Below, piece by piece: positions 8,401 through 19,601 of a stretch of 64,000 nt of DNA (its first letter is position 1; each line of letters opens with the position of its first letter). Source of the DNA: Deltaproteobacteria bacterium. GTDB lineage: Bacteria; Myxococcota_A; Polyangia; Polyangiales; Houyiibacteriaceae. The DNA lies in the NCBI GenBank assembly GCA_017644045.1, contig JAEPMI010000001.1, positions 240,470 to 304,469 of the forward strand, written 5' to 3'. The notes beneath the pieces were generated by a model that was not told where the DNA came from, searched no databases, and saw nothing but the letters and a program-made list of their open reading frames with translations. The position numbers were made by a program, and so were the translations under genes.

Positions 8401-8746
8401 CCACGTGGTCTGCAACAACAGCTCGGAGGCGAGCCTCCTCGCGCTCTGCGATCAGACGTCCGGAACCGTCACCCACAATGGTGACGACGCCTATGAGCTC
8501 GCGTGCGACGGGACGGTCGTCGATCGCTTCGGCCAGGTCGGCTTCGATCCTGGTTCGGAGTGGTCCGGAGACTGCGACCCGCCGGCCGCGGCGGTCGGCA
8601 CCCTCGACGTGGCCCTCACACGCAACTGCACCGTCACGACAGGTGACACCAGCACCGGCGCGTTCTGTCCGGCCAGCGAGTGGGCTCTGACCGACGACAT
8701 GAACGCGATCACCTACGCCGACCTCGGCAGCTACACCTGCCCCTGA
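5408..8746 (+). CDS. Large secreted lipoprotein: Cys-rich repeats, two lamin-tail domains, OB-like and Ig-like modules
   Basis: A 1,112-residue predicted outer-surface lipoprotein. The signal peptide ends in a lipobox (ILALACGDDGG), followed by an acidic Met/Asp linker to ~residue 80. Residues ~83-316 are tandem Cys-rich units built on CGxxDDGCGxTxDCGTDC and CxCTxNTC. A lamin-tail domain (LINELLYDSNG...GEWLELVN) spans ~327-490. Around 640-730 a segment with GFFVQAETNGPAIFVEVD resembles the OB fold seen in extracellular nucleases of the ExeM type. An Ig-like segment (~841-935) precedes a second lamin-tail-like domain starting ISEYLEGTSSNKALEI-like (~942). No nuclease catalytic domain is seen. 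A 5-formyl-THF cyclo-ligase-like gene follows 13 bp later. Confidence 0.82.
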   Translation: MNTRTLRFASLSLCILALACGDDGGTDPDGAMPMEDAAMTEDAAMTEDASTEDMGPVDDMGPVDDMGMLDPDMGMAEDMGTSDACVPMTCEDLGAECGSVDDGCGTTLDCGTDATCVAASGDNAVCNTGTNACECTVNTCGAGDCGVIDDGCGGTVDCGTDCSAVGASATCNTTTNMCECTASTCEDLGAECGMVDDGCGTTLDCGGDATCVAAEGANGTCNTPTNLCECSPNTCGAGECGVIDDGCGGTVDCGTDCSGLGANGTCNTTSNMCECTPDVCAADSCGMPDNGCGAALDCGTCAGLGESCNGTTFTCEVTAPAPAAGQVLINELLYDSNGSLSEPQGEWLELVNATGMALNLTGCTLADENSNVMTVNGVIPANGFFLLAGSLTMADNGLAVVPNDRLEFGLNNGGDGVTLTCGGATIDSMSYDDGTTWPDASSASLSRDPSAASMADSNDPANWCLGQTPYFDAGGADEHLGTPGAANPGCPSTVDVVVDFCRLQFPDTLSLVPGESATVYGRVYEEGITDQTTATDVDPMLVGELGYGPAGTDASSAAGWTWQAAAANTGYDGSIAGEPNNDEYQSELVAPPTPGNWDYTYRFSLDGGTTFLYCDTGEAGTSDGYSIGNNGMLTITPFGTDDITAIKGSTDGVIDIDVDLVYVTYIKPAVGSDAAGFFVQAETNGPAIFVEVDPSGLSVGDGITFTATELSTVSGLQRVTALTNLTTVTTGFDVDTIRQDLSSATDLVSALGDYESELLTITADITGAFANAGADHSAAVIETAGVTGDTDLRLRLPNTVVASTGVRQGCNVTFEGAMWRFNAVAQPSGWVDADLTINSCSAPVVASAVATDANTVVVTFDVAVGAASVMGDGSQFTFDNGLTASAAVVSGNQVTLTTSAQTGGTTYTVTVAASVTDEFGTAVGTPNTAMFAGFTPSTAILIFSEYLEGTSSNKALEITNIGTGDQALGNCEIRRYANGGTSPTAIALDAVTLSSGDTHVVCNNSSEASLLALCDQTSGTVTHNGDDAYELACDGTVVDRFGQVGFDPGSEWSGDCDPPAAAVGTLDVALTRNCTVTTGDTSTGAFCPASEWALTDDMNAITYADLGSYTCP
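5657..6357 (+). repeat. Coding tandem repeats of a Cys-rich module
   Basis: Five related units of roughly 130 bp encode alternating versions of a Cys-rich module (CEDLGAECG...DDGCGTTLDCG and CGAGxCGVIDDGCGGTVDCG). Two unit types alternate and are nearly identical to their own kind, which suggests recent duplication of a two-unit block. Confidence 0.7.
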
Positions 8747-8759
8747 GCCCGAGCTCCCG

Positions 8760-9488
8760 GTGAGCGACAAGCAGACACTGCGGGTCGCTCGCTGGGAGGC
8801 ACTGCAGACCGCCGGGGCGGCGCGCTTCCCCGGCACCAAGGGCCGCATCCCGAACTTCGTGGGTGCGGAGAAGGCCGCGGCGCAGCTGGCCGCGACCGAG
8901 CTCTTCCAGCGGGCGCGCACGATCAAGTGCAACCCCGACTCGCCGCAGCGCCCCGTCCGCCACGCGGCGCTGAAGGCGGGCAAGACCGTGATCATGGCGG
9001 TGCCCAAGCTCGCCGAGCGCGAGTGCTTCTGGCGACTCGACCCGGCGACGCTCGACGATCTCTGGAAGGCGAGCAGCATCAAGGGCGCGGCCGCGGTCGC
9101 CGAGCCGATCCGCGAGGACGCGGTCGGCACGATCGACCTCATCGTGACCGGCTGCGTCGCCGTCGCCGAGGATGGTTCGCGCCTCGGCAAGGGCGGCGGC
9201 TACAGCGACCTCGAATACGCGGTCCTGCGCGAGCTCGCGCTGGTCGACGCGGACACGCCGATCGTCACGACCGTCCACTCGTCCCAGGTGCTCGCGCCGG
9301 GGACGATCCCGATGGACGCCCACGACATCTCGCTCGACCTCTACTGCACGGAGGTCGGGCTCACTCGATGCGAGCGCGTCTTCGCGCGACCCGAAGGCGT
9401 GGACCGCTCCATTCTCGAGGACGACAAGCTCGGGGAGATCCCCGCGCTCGTGGAACGATTTGCGGCCGTCGGGCCCCCTGATCGGTAG
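8760..9488 (+). CDS. 5-formyltetrahydrofolate cyclo-ligase-like protein (MTHFS/MTHFSD-type)
   Basis: A 242-residue cytoplasmic protein of the NagB/RpiA/MTHFS fold. Family marks are the N-terminal IPNFVGAEKAA, the KCNPDSPQRPVR region, VTGCVAVAEDGSRLGKGGGY and the HSSQVL strand. The Gly-rich GKGGGYSD is in the place of the GYGGGYYDR nucleotide/folate loop of canonical MTHFS, so this is the divergent MTHFSD-like branch. Canonical enzymes convert 5-formyl-THF to 5,10-methenyl-THF with ATP; activity in this branch is less certain. Start is GTG at 8760, 13 bp after the lipoprotein stop. Confidence 0.75.
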   Translation: MSDKQTLRVARWEALQTAGAARFPGTKGRIPNFVGAEKAAAQLAATELFQRARTIKCNPDSPQRPVRHAALKAGKTVIMAVPKLAERECFWRLDPATLDDLWKASSIKGAAAVAEPIREDAVGTIDLIVTGCVAVAEDGSRLGKGGGYSDLEYAVLRELALVDADTPIVTTVHSSQVLAPGTIPMDAHDISLDLYCTEVGLTRCERVFARPEGVDRSILEDDKLGEIPALVERFAAVGPPDR

Positions 9489-9568
9489 CTCCGCGTTCGG
9501 GGACTACCCCTATTTTTATTGCCTCCGAGACTCTTGCAGCGTGCTTGGGCGCAGTTCAGTATCGCTGG

Positions 9569-11908
<2,340 letters not shown>

Positions 11909-11918
11909 GGCCTGGCCC

Positions 11919-13256
11919 ATGCGTCGAATCCTCCTGTGGTCGAGTCTCGTCGGTCTCCTCGCTGTCGGCCCGGCCGGTTGTGGCGACGACGCTGACATCG
12001 CCCCCGCCGAGCCCGCGAACGCGCCCGAGCCCGCGGCGCCGGAGCCCCAGCCCGAGCCGACATCGGTCGCGGAGCCCGAGCCCGGACCGGCCGCGGAACC
12101 CCCGGAGCCGCCCCCCGTGGTGCCCGAGCCCCTCGCTACCCCACCCGCGCCGAGCGAGGGCGCGTACGAGGGCACCATCGCAGGGCTCCCCGCGGTCGCT
12201 CCCGGCGGCCGCGTGCGGCTGGAAGTGGTGCACACCTCGACGGAGCGAGTCGATGGCCGACGGGTGCCTCGCGCCGCGATCGCCGATGCCGACGCCAAAG
12301 CTTCGCTCGACCCCCTGCTGGACGACTTCGCCCGTGGGAATCGCTGTCAGATCAAGCTGGCCACCGAGACCTTCGTCTCGGTCGAGTGCGCGTACGAAGA
12401 CGAGATGGACCTCGTCAGCGGGATGCGGAGCGTGCTCGTCCGCCACTTCCAGGTGGGCGACGACGGCCGCTTCGCGCCGGTGTCGACCGCCCACCTGCTC
12501 CACCCGCCCGCCAGCGGCGAGGCGGCCGGCGGGGACCGGACCCTGCTCCAGCTGCTCGGTCGGGGGACCGAGCCCGACGACTCGGACATCGTCTTCCTCC
12601 GGACCGGACTCCAGATCATTCCGCGAAGCGAAGACTACGAGCGTCAGATCGTCGGGTGGCGTTTGGTGGCTCCGTACCTGCGCGCAGACTCGGCGCTCGG
12701 GCGCGAGCTCGCGGCCCAGGGGCTCGAGCTCGCACCGGAAGGCACGGCGATGCCCGAGCTCCCGGCGGAGACCTGGATGGTGCGCCTGATGGAGGTGCAC
12801 GACGCTGCGCACGGCTTCATGGCGCTCCCACCGGAGCTCCAGGCAGACGTTCGCCTCGTGGAGCCGCCCGGGCTGATCCTCGCGCCCGGCCACGAACGTT
12901 CCGACCTCCCCGACCTGGACGTGGGTGAGTGGGAGCCCGCGCGCTGGATCGGCCCGCTGGCTACCTTCGGCATGCGGCAGGTGAAGGAAGACGACGAGCT
13001 GCGGGCCAACCCCGGCGCCACGAACGAAGACGAGGACGTCCCCGTCACCGCCGGTGAGCGCCTCTACACCGTCGAGGGAGTGCTCGGCGACCGCCGCTCA
13101 TCGCCCGATCGCGGTTGGTGCTTCGGCTTCTCCTGCGAGACGCGAGACGGTCGTACCGTGTGCATTGGCGGCTGGATCCGCGCGCGGAACCTCGAGGTCA
13201 TCTCGGACCTCGGTGGCGCCGGCGAACCGGCCGAAGGCGAGACGACCTCGGAGTGA
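11919..13256 (+). CDS. Lipoprotein of unknown function with Pro/Glu-rich linker
   Basis: A 445-residue lipoprotein (lipobox GPAGCGDDAD). Residues ~25-80 are a PEPxPEP-rich spacer typical of outer-surface tethering. The globular part (80-445) has no family that I recognise; it contains a few Cys near the end (CFGFSCETRDGRTVCIGG), probably two disulfides. It lies 10 bp downstream of the MopE-like gene and is probably cotranscribed with it. It ends 13 bp before the convergent tdh stop. Confidence 0.7.
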   Translation: MRRILLWSSLVGLLAVGPAGCGDDADIAPAEPANAPEPAAPEPQPEPTSVAEPEPGPAAEPPEPPPVVPEPLATPPAPSEGAYEGTIAGLPAVAPGGRVRLEVVHTSTERVDGRRVPRAAIADADAKASLDPLLDDFARGNRCQIKLATETFVSVECAYEDEMDLVSGMRSVLVRHFQVGDDGRFAPVSTAHLLHPPASGEAAGGDRTLLQLLGRGTEPDDSDIVFLRTGLQIIPRSEDYERQIVGWRLVAPYLRADSALGRELAAQGLELAPEGTAMPELPAETWMVRLMEVHDAAHGFMALPPELQADVRLVEPPGLILAPGHERSDLPDLDVGEWEPARWIGPLATFGMRQVKEDDELRANPGATNEDEDVPVTAGERLYTVEGVLGDRRSSPDRGWCFGFSCETRDGRTVCIGGWIRARNLEVISDLGGAGEPAEGETTSE

Positions 13257-13269
13257 CTCCGAGTGGCTG

Positions 13270-14310
13270 TCAGCTCGCCCAGTCGAGGACGATCTTGCCC
13301 GACTGACCGGAGCGCATGATCTCGAACGCTTCGCCGAAGTCGGTGACCGAGAAGCGGTGCGTGAGCACCGGGGTCACGTCGAGCCCGGACTGGAGCATCG
13401 CGGCCATCTTGTACCAGGTCTCGAACATCTCTCGGCCGTACACGCCCTTGAGCACGAGGCCCTTGAAGATCACCTGATCCCAATCGATGGTCACGTCCGA
13501 GGGCGGGATGCCGAGGATCGCGACGCGGCCACCGTGATTCATCGCCTCGAGGAGCGACTGAAACGCGCTGCCGTTGCCGCTCATCTCCATGCCGACGTCG
13601 AAGCCCTCGGTCATGCCGAGCTCCTTCATCGCGTCCCGCGGCGTGCGCTCCTTGACGTTGATCGCGAGGCTCGCGCCCATCTTGCGGGCGAGCTCGAGGC
13701 GATACTCGTTCACGTCGGTGATGACGACGTGGCGCGCGCCGACGTGTTTGGCGATGGCGACCGCCATCACGCCGATCGGACCGGCGCCGGTGATGAGCAC
13801 GTCCTCGCCGACCAGGTCGAAGCTGAGCGCGGTGTGGGTCGCGTTGCCGAGTGGATCGAGGAACGACGCGACCTCGTCGCTGATGCCCTTCGGGATCTTG
13901 AAGGCGTTGACCGCGGGAATGACCAGATAGTCCGCGAACGCGCCGGCGCGGTTCACGCCCACGCCGACCGTGTTCCGGCAGAGGTGCCGCTTGCCCGCGC
14001 GACAGTTCCGGCAGTGGCCGCAGGTGATGTGACCCTCGCCGCTCACGCGGTCACCGACCACGAAGCCACGGACGTGCGAGCCGATGGCCGCGACCTCGCC
14101 GCAGAACTCGTGGCCGACGGTCATCGGGACCGGGATGGTCCGCTGCGCCCACTCGTCCCAGTTGAAGATGTGGATGTCGGTGCCGCAGATCGCGGTCTTC
14201 CGCATCTTCACGAGGATGTCGTTCGGCCCGACGGACGGGACCGGCACCTCCTCCATCCAGAGGCCCTGGGTGCGCTCGCGCTTCACCAGTGCGCGCATCG
14301 TGTCCGTCAC
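13270..14310 (-). CDS. tdh: L-threonine 3-dehydrogenase
   Basis: A 346-residue zinc-dependent medium-chain dehydrogenase that oxidises L-threonine with NAD+ to 2-amino-3-oxobutanoate. Catalytic zinc residues are visible: Cys42 in AICGTDIHI and His67-Glu68 in VGHEFCGEV; the structural zinc cysteines are in [15 protein letters not shown] (97, 100, 103, 111). The NAD loop [10 protein letters not shown] lies near 175. Numbering is offset by four from E. coli Tdh (341 residues). Its start overlaps the stop of kbl by four bases (14307-14310), so the two are translationally coupled and together turn threonine into glycine and acetyl-CoA. Confidence 0.96.
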   Translation of the reverse strand: MTDTMRALVKRERTQGLWMEEVPVPSVGPNDILVKMRKTAICGTDIHIFNWDEWAQRTIPVPMTVGHEFCGEVAAIGSHVRGFVVGDRVSGEGHITCGHCRNCRAGKRHLCRNTVGVGVNRAGAFADYLVIPAVNAFKIPKGISDEVASFLDPLGNATHTALSFDLVGEDVLITGAGPIGVMAVAIAKHVGARHVVITDVNEYRLELARKMGASLAINVKERTPRDAMKELGMTEGFDVGMEMSGNGSAFQSLLEAMNHGGRVAILGIPPSDVTIDWDQVIFKGLVLKGVYGREMFETWYKMAAMLQSGLDVTPVLTHRFSVTDFGEAFEIMRSGQSGKIVLDWAS

Positions 14311-15500
14311 GAGATCACCCCGAGCTCACGGCCGACTTCGGTGAACGCCTGGATGGCGCGGTCGATGTGCTCGTCGTCGTGGCCGGCGGACATCTGCGCG
14401 CGGATGCGCGCCTGACCGCGCGGCACCACCGGGAAGCTGAAGCCGATGACGTAGATGCCCTTCTCGAGGAGCTTGTCCGCCATCGTGCTCGCGAGCTTCG
14501 CGTCACCGAGCATCACCGGGATGATCGCGTGGTCACCAGGCAGCAGCTCGAAGCCGGCCTTCGCCATGCCCGCGCGGAAGCGCTCGGCGTTGCGCCAGAG
14601 CTTTGCCCGGAGCTTCTCGCCCTCGCTCTCGATCAGGTCGAAGACCGCGATGGAGGTCGCGGCGATGACCGGCGCGAGCGTGTTGGAGAAGAGGTAGGGC
14701 CGCGAGCGCTGCCGGAGCCACGCGATGATCTCCTTGCGACCGGAGGTGTACCCGCCGGACGCGCCGCCGAGCGCCTTGCCCAGGGTGCCCGTGATGACGT
14801 CGATGCGGTCCATGACGCCGAGCTTCTCGTGGGTGCCGCGGCCGCCGTCGCCCACGAAGCCGACGCCGTGGCAGTCGTCCATGAAAGTGATGGCGCCGTA
14901 CTCGTCGGCGAGGTCGCAGATGGCCGGCAGGTTCGCGTAGTAGCCGTCCATCGAGAACACGGCGTCGGTGGCGATGACCTTGAAGCGCGCGTCCTTGGCC
15001 GCCTCGAGCTGCGCCCGGAGGTCGTCCATGTCGTTGTTCGCGTAGCGGAAGCGCTGGGCCTTGCAGAGCCGGATGCCGTCGATGATCGAGGCGTGGTTCA
15101 GCGAGTCGCTGATGATCGCGTCCTCGGGCCCGAAGCAGGTCTCGAAGAACCCACCGTTCGCATCGAAGCAGGCCGCGTAGAGGATGGTGTCCTCGGTGCC
15201 GAGGAACTGGCTGATCCGCCCCTCGAGCTCCTTGTGCACGTCCTGGGTGCCGCAGATGAAGCGGACCGACGCCATCCCGAAGCCGTGCTCCGGCAACGAC
15301 TTCTGCGCCGCCTCCACCAGCTTCGGGTGGTTGGCGAGGCCGAGGTAGTTGTTCGCGCAGAAGTTGATGACCTCTTTGCCGGTGGAGACTTCGATCGACG
15401 CCTGCTGGGGAGTGACGATCACGCGCTCTTCCTTGAAGAGGCCTTCGTCCTTCAGCTTGGCGGTCTCGGCGGCGAGGTGCTCGAGCAGGGGGGGATGCAT
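14307..15500 (-). CDS. kbl: 2-amino-3-ketobutyrate CoA ligase (glycine C-acetyltransferase)
   Basis: A 397-residue PLP enzyme (E. coli Kbl is 398) that cleaves 2-amino-3-oxobutanoate with CoA to glycine and acetyl-CoA, completing threonine breakdown begun by Tdh. The alpha-oxoamine synthase signature is clear: [41 protein letters not shown] and the Schiff-base lysine (~242) in [14 protein letters not shown]. The ATG at 15500 gives the family length; the open frame runs further upstream through a GC hairpin but without family sequence. Coupled to tdh by a 4-bp overlap. This is the usual kbl-tdh order. Confidence 0.96.
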   Translation of the reverse strand: MHPPLLEHLAAETAKLKDEGLFKEERVIVTPQQASIEVSTGKEVINFCANNYLGLANHPKLVEAAQKSLPEHGFGMASVRFICGTQDVHKELEGRISQFLGTEDTILYAACFDANGGFFETCFGPEDAIISDSLNHASIIDGIRLCKAQRFRYANNDMDDLRAQLEAAKDARFKVIATDAVFSMDGYYANLPAICDLADEYGAITFMDDCHGVGFVGDGGRGTHEKLGVMDRIDVITGTLGKALGGASGGYTSGRKEIIAWLRQRSRPYLFSNTLAPVIAATSIAVFDLIESEGEKLRAKLWRNAERFRAGMAKAGFELLPGDHAIIPVMLGDAKLASTMADKLLEKGIYVIGFSFPVVPRGQARIRAQMSAGHDDEHIDRAIQAFTEVGRELGVIS

Positions 15501-15519
15501 GCGCGGGAGCTTAGTGGAT

Positions 15520-15553
15520 GGCGGAGCCGGCGTGCGCCGGCGGGGGCTCCGCC
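15520..15553. other. Long GC hairpin in the kbl leader
   Basis: GGCGGAGCC (15520-15528) pairs with GGCTCCGCC (15545-15553), and the interior GGCG/CGCC can also pair. It lies 20 nt upstream of the kbl start, in the leader of kbl-tdh and within the region shared with a divergent lipoprotein gene. It may be a terminator or regulatory leader, but there is no U-tract. Confidence 0.4.
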
Positions 15554-15692
15554 TGTGAGCGAAGTCAGGGGGCCAGTCCGCACGCTGGCGACGGGGGTTC
15601 TGCCAAGCTCCCGCGCCACGGGCATCCCTCACGCCGACCGCGCCCGCAACCGGGCGGATTCATGAACCGTGGCTTAGACTCACCTCGTCGTG

Positions 15693-17147
15693 ATGCTTCG
15701 TCTCCCCCTTCTCTCTCTGTTCATGCTCGTCGCCCATGGGTGTTACCTGTTTCATGGCCACGAGTCCGACGATGAGACCGACCCGGGTTCCGCCGATGAC
15801 GCGTTCATCCCGCTGCCACTCACGGACGCCGGCCCGGCCCCCTTTCCCGATGCCGCCGGAACACCACTTCCACCGGTGACGGGAGGCCCCCCGATCCCGT
15901 CCGACGAACCGGACGTCGGGGCGGGTGATCGTCCGAGCGAAGACCCGGGGGCCGACGAATGGCGCGACCCCCCGCCGGTCGATGCCGACCCGTGTTGCGA
16001 GGTCGGAGTCATCGTCGGACTCGACGACATCGATCGTCAGGCGAGCGTCCCCGTGGTCGCTTGGAACGGTGCCGGCTGGGGAGTGTCGTTCTCCGACACG
16101 CCCGCGCCTCCCGACTGGTCGGGCCCCGAACGGCGGACTCTCTTCGGACGGATCGACGAGATCGGCCACGCGGTTGGGCCTCCTCGGGTCCTCGGAGGCT
16201 TCGACGCGTTTCCCACGGACCTCGCGTGGGGCAACAATCGCTATGCGTTGCTGACCACCGGGCCGCGACTGAGCGACGGGCCGGCGCTGCTGGCCATTCT
16301 GGATTCGGAGGGTGAGGCACGACAGGTCACCTCGATTCCCGAGTCCAACGGAGGGGCCGCCGTCGAGCGCTACCCACTGATCCATGGCTGGGCAGTCGCC
16401 ACGTACTTCGACACCGACGGCGGCGAGAGTGGGCTGTCCAGACTCGTGCTCTTCGACGATTCGCTGAACCGTCTGCCCGCCGAGCAGGATCTGGGGATCA
16501 CACTCCACGCGGACTGGCGCTCGATATCGGTGGTGCCGTCCAAGCGACGACTCTCGGTCGTCCATGCGACGGAGAACGGCATCCTCCACCGAGCCTTCGA
16601 CGGGGTCGACCTCACGGAAGACACCGCCGCCCGCGCGCTCGTCTGGCCAGGAACCTACGATGTCGAAGGCCCCCGGCGGGAAGAGCCACCTCCACAGCGG
16701 GTCGCCAGTGCGGTCTCCGCAACGCGGCTCCGCGACGCCGTGATCGTCGCGTTCATGAACCGGAGGGACGTGGCCACCGTCGTCATCGACCCCTTCGGCG
16801 AGGAGCCGCCGACGGCTCCCGTTCCGGTCGCCCAGAGCCCGTCCCACCGGAACCCCGGCATTGCCGGCGACGACATCACCGGAACGGCCGGCATCTGCTT
16901 CCCGAGTGGTGCCGGCCCGCTGGGTGGAGGTGCCCCCGACGCAGATCAGCTCCGGTTCGCCGCGGTCGGTCCCGACGGCCAGCCGGTCGGTGAACCCGTG
17001 ACCATCATCAGCGACCTCAGCTATGTCGCCGCGTGTGACGTCGCGGCCGCGGGACCGGGCGAATGGTTCGTCGTCTGGTGGAACGCAGCCCGCGAAGAGC
17101 CTCGGCACAGCATCTCTGGAGCTCGAGTCACCCTTCGCGGGCGCTGA
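15693..17147 (+). CDS. Lipoprotein of unknown function, propeller-like
   Basis: A 484-residue lipoprotein; signal peptide MLRLPLLSLFMLVAHGC gives a lipobox AHGC. Residues ~25-100 are a Pro/Asp-rich linker. The remainder contains regularly spaced strands such as VPVVAWNGAGWGVSFSD, LAWGNNRYALLTTG and VVAFMNRRDVATV, the spacing seen in beta-propellers that summarise values, and ends GEWFVVWWNA. No catalytic motif is evident. A GTG three bases upstream (15690) is an alternative start. Codon use and style match the other secreted proteins here. Confidence 0.68.
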   Translation: MLRLPLLSLFMLVAHGCYLFHGHESDDETDPGSADDAFIPLPLTDAGPAPFPDAAGTPLPPVTGGPPIPSDEPDVGAGDRPSEDPGADEWRDPPPVDADPCCEVGVIVGLDDIDRQASVPVVAWNGAGWGVSFSDTPAPPDWSGPERRTLFGRIDEIGHAVGPPRVLGGFDAFPTDLAWGNNRYALLTTGPRLSDGPALLAILDSEGEARQVTSIPESNGGAAVERYPLIHGWAVATYFDTDGGESGLSRLVLFDDSLNRLPAEQDLGITLHADWRSISVVPSKRRLSVVHATENGILHRAFDGVDLTEDTAARALVWPGTYDVEGPRREEPPPQRVASAVSATRLRDAVIVAFMNRRDVATVVIDPFGEEPPTAPVPVAQSPSHRNPGIAGDDITGTAGICFPSGAGPLGGGAPDADQLRFAAVGPDGQPVGEPVTIISDLSYVAACDVAAAGPGEWFVVWWNAAREEPRHSISGARVTLRGR

Positions 17148-17292
17148 GGTTCACGCCACGGGCAACGCCCGCGGGTCGCGGCTCCTGCCGGTTGGTTTCC
17201 ACAGGAGCGTGTCGGCCCGGACGCGATGAGCCGCGAAACGCGCACGGAACCGCGCTCGACGCGTTGGCACTCATCGTGCTGTGCCCGGGCGC

Positions 17293-18819
17293 ATGCTGCG
17301 CTCCGCCGCTCTGCCGCTCCTCCTGGTCGCTTGCCAGACATCGACGGTCGCGACTTCCTCGCCGGACGCCGGCGCGTCCGAAGCGGGAGTCGAGGCCATG
17401 CCCGACGGCGGTCCGCCCGACGCGGGCGACGGCCCTCGCGCACACGACGCCCATCGCGAGGCGATCGCTGGGCTCCCCGATCTGCCCCCCAGGCGCTGGC
17501 CGGCGCGGGTGGCGCGTCACTCGTCCACCGAAGTGCTCGCGCGCTACGCGGAGCACCACTCGATCGCGAACGTGTTCCTCGTGGACTTCGCAGCGTCGCC
17601 CACGGACGAGGCCGAGGGGGTGCTGGTCCTCCGCGGCGTGGGTCCCGATGGGCCGTTCGAGCGCGCGGCGTTCGTTCGCGACCACTACGGCAACCTGGTC
17701 TTCGAGGACGTCACTCGCGCGGAGCGCCACCGCCGCGCCGCGTACGCCACCGTCCCGGAGCGTGACGCGTACGTCGACGAGCTCGGAGCGCGCTACGCGA
17801 CCTGCGCATCCTCGTGCGCGACGGCGCGCTACCCGAGCATCTGTCCGGGCGACTGCGACGATCGCGCTCGCTTCGCGCTCCACACGGACGACGTGGTCTT
17901 CGCGTCGGGCGAGATTCGAGTGACCACCGACATGCGATCCCACCCCCGTCAGATCGGATACCGCGTGACGTGGGGTGAGCGCTCGGCGAGCTTCCTCGAG
18001 GTCGGAGGAGGCCCCGTGTTCCGGCGAGTGCGGATCGACGCCGGTCATCCCGCGCTCTACGCCTACCTCACGCTCTCGGGTGGACATCGCGTCTTCGTGC
18101 GTCGGGACGACCGAGTCGACTCGCTGCGTGGTCGCTCCGTCCACGACTTCGAGGCTCCGACGCCCTGGGAAGGGTGGTCGGGCCACCGCCACGGCTGGAG
18201 CCAACCCCCGAGCGACGAGGCTGACCGCGAGCTCCGCTTCCCCGGCGACGGAACGATCCGTCGAGTGGTGCACGAGGGCGCGTTCTGCCGGCGCAGTGAA
18301 CGGAGCACGGACGCGTCGTCCTGGGAGTGGTGGCGCGGCCGCCGCTCCGAGGTCGTCATGCGCCTCGATGACGCCCGCCATCGCATCACGTCCACGCACC
18401 ATCGCGCGGGTCGGTGGGGCGAGTGCTACGAGGAGCTCGTGGCCGCCTGCCCCTTCGTGGACGTGGCAGGCGCGGACGGCGAGTGGGCCCGCGTCGGCGA
18501 GGTGCTCCGGAACGTCCGCTACGACGACGAGACCCAAGCGCTCGCGCTACCGGCCGCGTCCCAATCCATCCGGCGCGTGCGCCTGAGCGAGGAGAAACAC
18601 GAGGTGACCCATCTCGACGCGGTCCATCTCGAGGTGAACGGCATCGCGATCGTTCCCACGAGCTGTCGTGGCTCGGCGCCGCCCGCGTACTGCGAGGTCG
18701 ACGGTCGCCCCTGGGTGATGCACCAGGGCGACACGCTCGAGCTCGTCTTCGAGACCGACGCGCCTGGGTCCGCCGACCTCGTCGCGACCGGCCACTATCG
18801 ACCCCACGTGCCGCTGTGA
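17293..18819 (+). CDS. Lipoprotein of unknown function
   Basis: A 508-residue predicted lipoprotein; the start at 17293 gives MLRSAALPLLLVACQTS, a short signal peptide with lipobox LVAC. A GTG at 17281 would add four residues. Residues ~20-55 are an Ala/Gly/Asp linker (PDGGPPDAGDG). The globular part has a Cys cluster (CASSCATARYPSICPGDC) and further paired Cys near the C terminus, so disulfides are likely after export. No family is recognised. It ends 9 bp before a convergent gene. Confidence 0.68.
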   Translation: MLRSAALPLLLVACQTSTVATSSPDAGASEAGVEAMPDGGPPDAGDGPRAHDAHREAIAGLPDLPPRRWPARVARHSSTEVLARYAEHHSIANVFLVDFAASPTDEAEGVLVLRGVGPDGPFERAAFVRDHYGNLVFEDVTRAERHRRAAYATVPERDAYVDELGARYATCASSCATARYPSICPGDCDDRARFALHTDDVVFASGEIRVTTDMRSHPRQIGYRVTWGERSASFLEVGGGPVFRRVRIDAGHPALYAYLTLSGGHRVFVRRDDRVDSLRGRSVHDFEAPTPWEGWSGHRHGWSQPPSDEADRELRFPGDGTIRRVVHEGAFCRRSERSTDASSWEWWRGRRSEVVMRLDDARHRITSTHHRAGRWGECYEELVAACPFVDVAGADGEWARVGEVLRNVRYDDETQALALPAASQSIRRVRLSEEKHEVTHLDAVHLEVNGIAIVPTSCRGSAPPAYCEVDGRPWVMHQGDTLELVFETDAPGSADLVATGHYRPHVPL

Positions 18820-18828
18820 TCGGGGCGC

Positions 18829-19512
18829 TCAGTCGGTCGCCGACGTGGTCGCCGACGAGTCGACGACTCGGAGGAGCGCCTCGCGGGCTTCCGGGTCGAC
18901 GTGATGGTCCGCGAGGACTCGCACGCGCGCACGACCTCGCTCGGACCGTTCGCTCGCTCGGCGCGCGGCCCGCTGGCGGACGGGCAACGAGACCCGCGGA
19001 TCGGACGCCACCTCGAGCAGCGCCTCGAGCGGGATCTCGGCGGTCCGGTAACCGCCGGCCGACTCCTCGGCGTCCTCTTCGAAGAGGGCCGCCGGCGGAT
19101 CGGGCTGGGGTCGGTCCCGAAACCGCTTCCAACGCTTCTCGATCATCGACCGCAGGGCCCTGCTCGACTCGTCCGGCAGGTGCAGCTCCTTGCCGTCGCG
19201 AAGGATCAGCCGGAGCCCGACGTCGTCCTCGGCGATGGCGTCCACCTCGGCCCAACTCACGAAGTCGGGAAATCCGTCCCCCGTGGTCCCCATCCCGTCA
19301 TCGCCGATCCGCAGCTTCACGCGAAACATGAAGAGCGCGAGCGAGCTCAGGGCGAGCGCCCCGAGCGCCCACCCGAACCCGATCGCCGGGAAGAAGGCAG
19401 CGCCGACGACGCAGGCCGCGACGACCCCGCCCATGTACACCAGCCGGCGGGTCTCGAGACGCTCACCCAGCCCCTTGGCCGGCTGCAATCGAATGACGGT
19501 CGGCGCCTCCAT
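18829..19512 (-). CDS. Membrane protein of unknown function (PH-like cytoplasmic part)
   Basis: A 227-residue protein with two adjacent hydrophobic segments at ~27-45 and ~47-62 (VYMGGVVAACVVGAAFF, WALGALALSSLALFMF). After them, residues ~65-125 (RIGDDGMGTTGDGFPDFVSWAEVDAIAEDD...) look like a bacterial PH-type domain, a strand-rich fold common beside two TM helices. The tail is charged and Arg/Glu-rich. The start at 19512 is the ATG directly before the conserved-looking part; the frame upstream overlaps the divergent hydrolase antisense. Function unknown. Confidence 0.65.
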   Translation of the reverse strand: MEAPTVIRLQPAKGLGERLETRRLVYMGGVVAACVVGAAFFPAIGFGWALGALALSSLALFMFRVKLRIGDDGMGTTGDGFPDFVSWAEVDAIAEDDVGLRLILRDGKELHLPDESSRALRSMIEKRWKRFRDRPQPDPPAALFEEDAEESAGGYRTAEIPLEALLEVASDPRVSLPVRQRAARRASERSERGRARVRVLADHHVDPEAREALLRVVDSSATTSATD

Positions 19513-19601
19513 TGGTGCGCACTCTACCGCGGCTCGGGCCGCAGCGACGCTCGATGGGCCCTGCCTCGGCGACCGCTGATCGCTTCGAGGTATGCTTCGC
19601 C

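Noticed and set aside
5003-9190. A 1,395-residue open frame on the minus strand across the 5-9 kb region
   Set aside because: It is antisense to a clear lipoprotein and cyclo-ligase gene and is Arg/Val/Gly/His-rich noise typical of high-GC shadow frames; only its last 86 residues (5003-5263) are real coding sequence, the MoaD/ThiS-like protein.
9530-9568. Sigma-70-type promoter (TTGCAG, 17 bp, CAGTAT) before the MopE-like gene
   Set aside because: Only half of the positions match at each box, which is not above chance expectation in this sequence.
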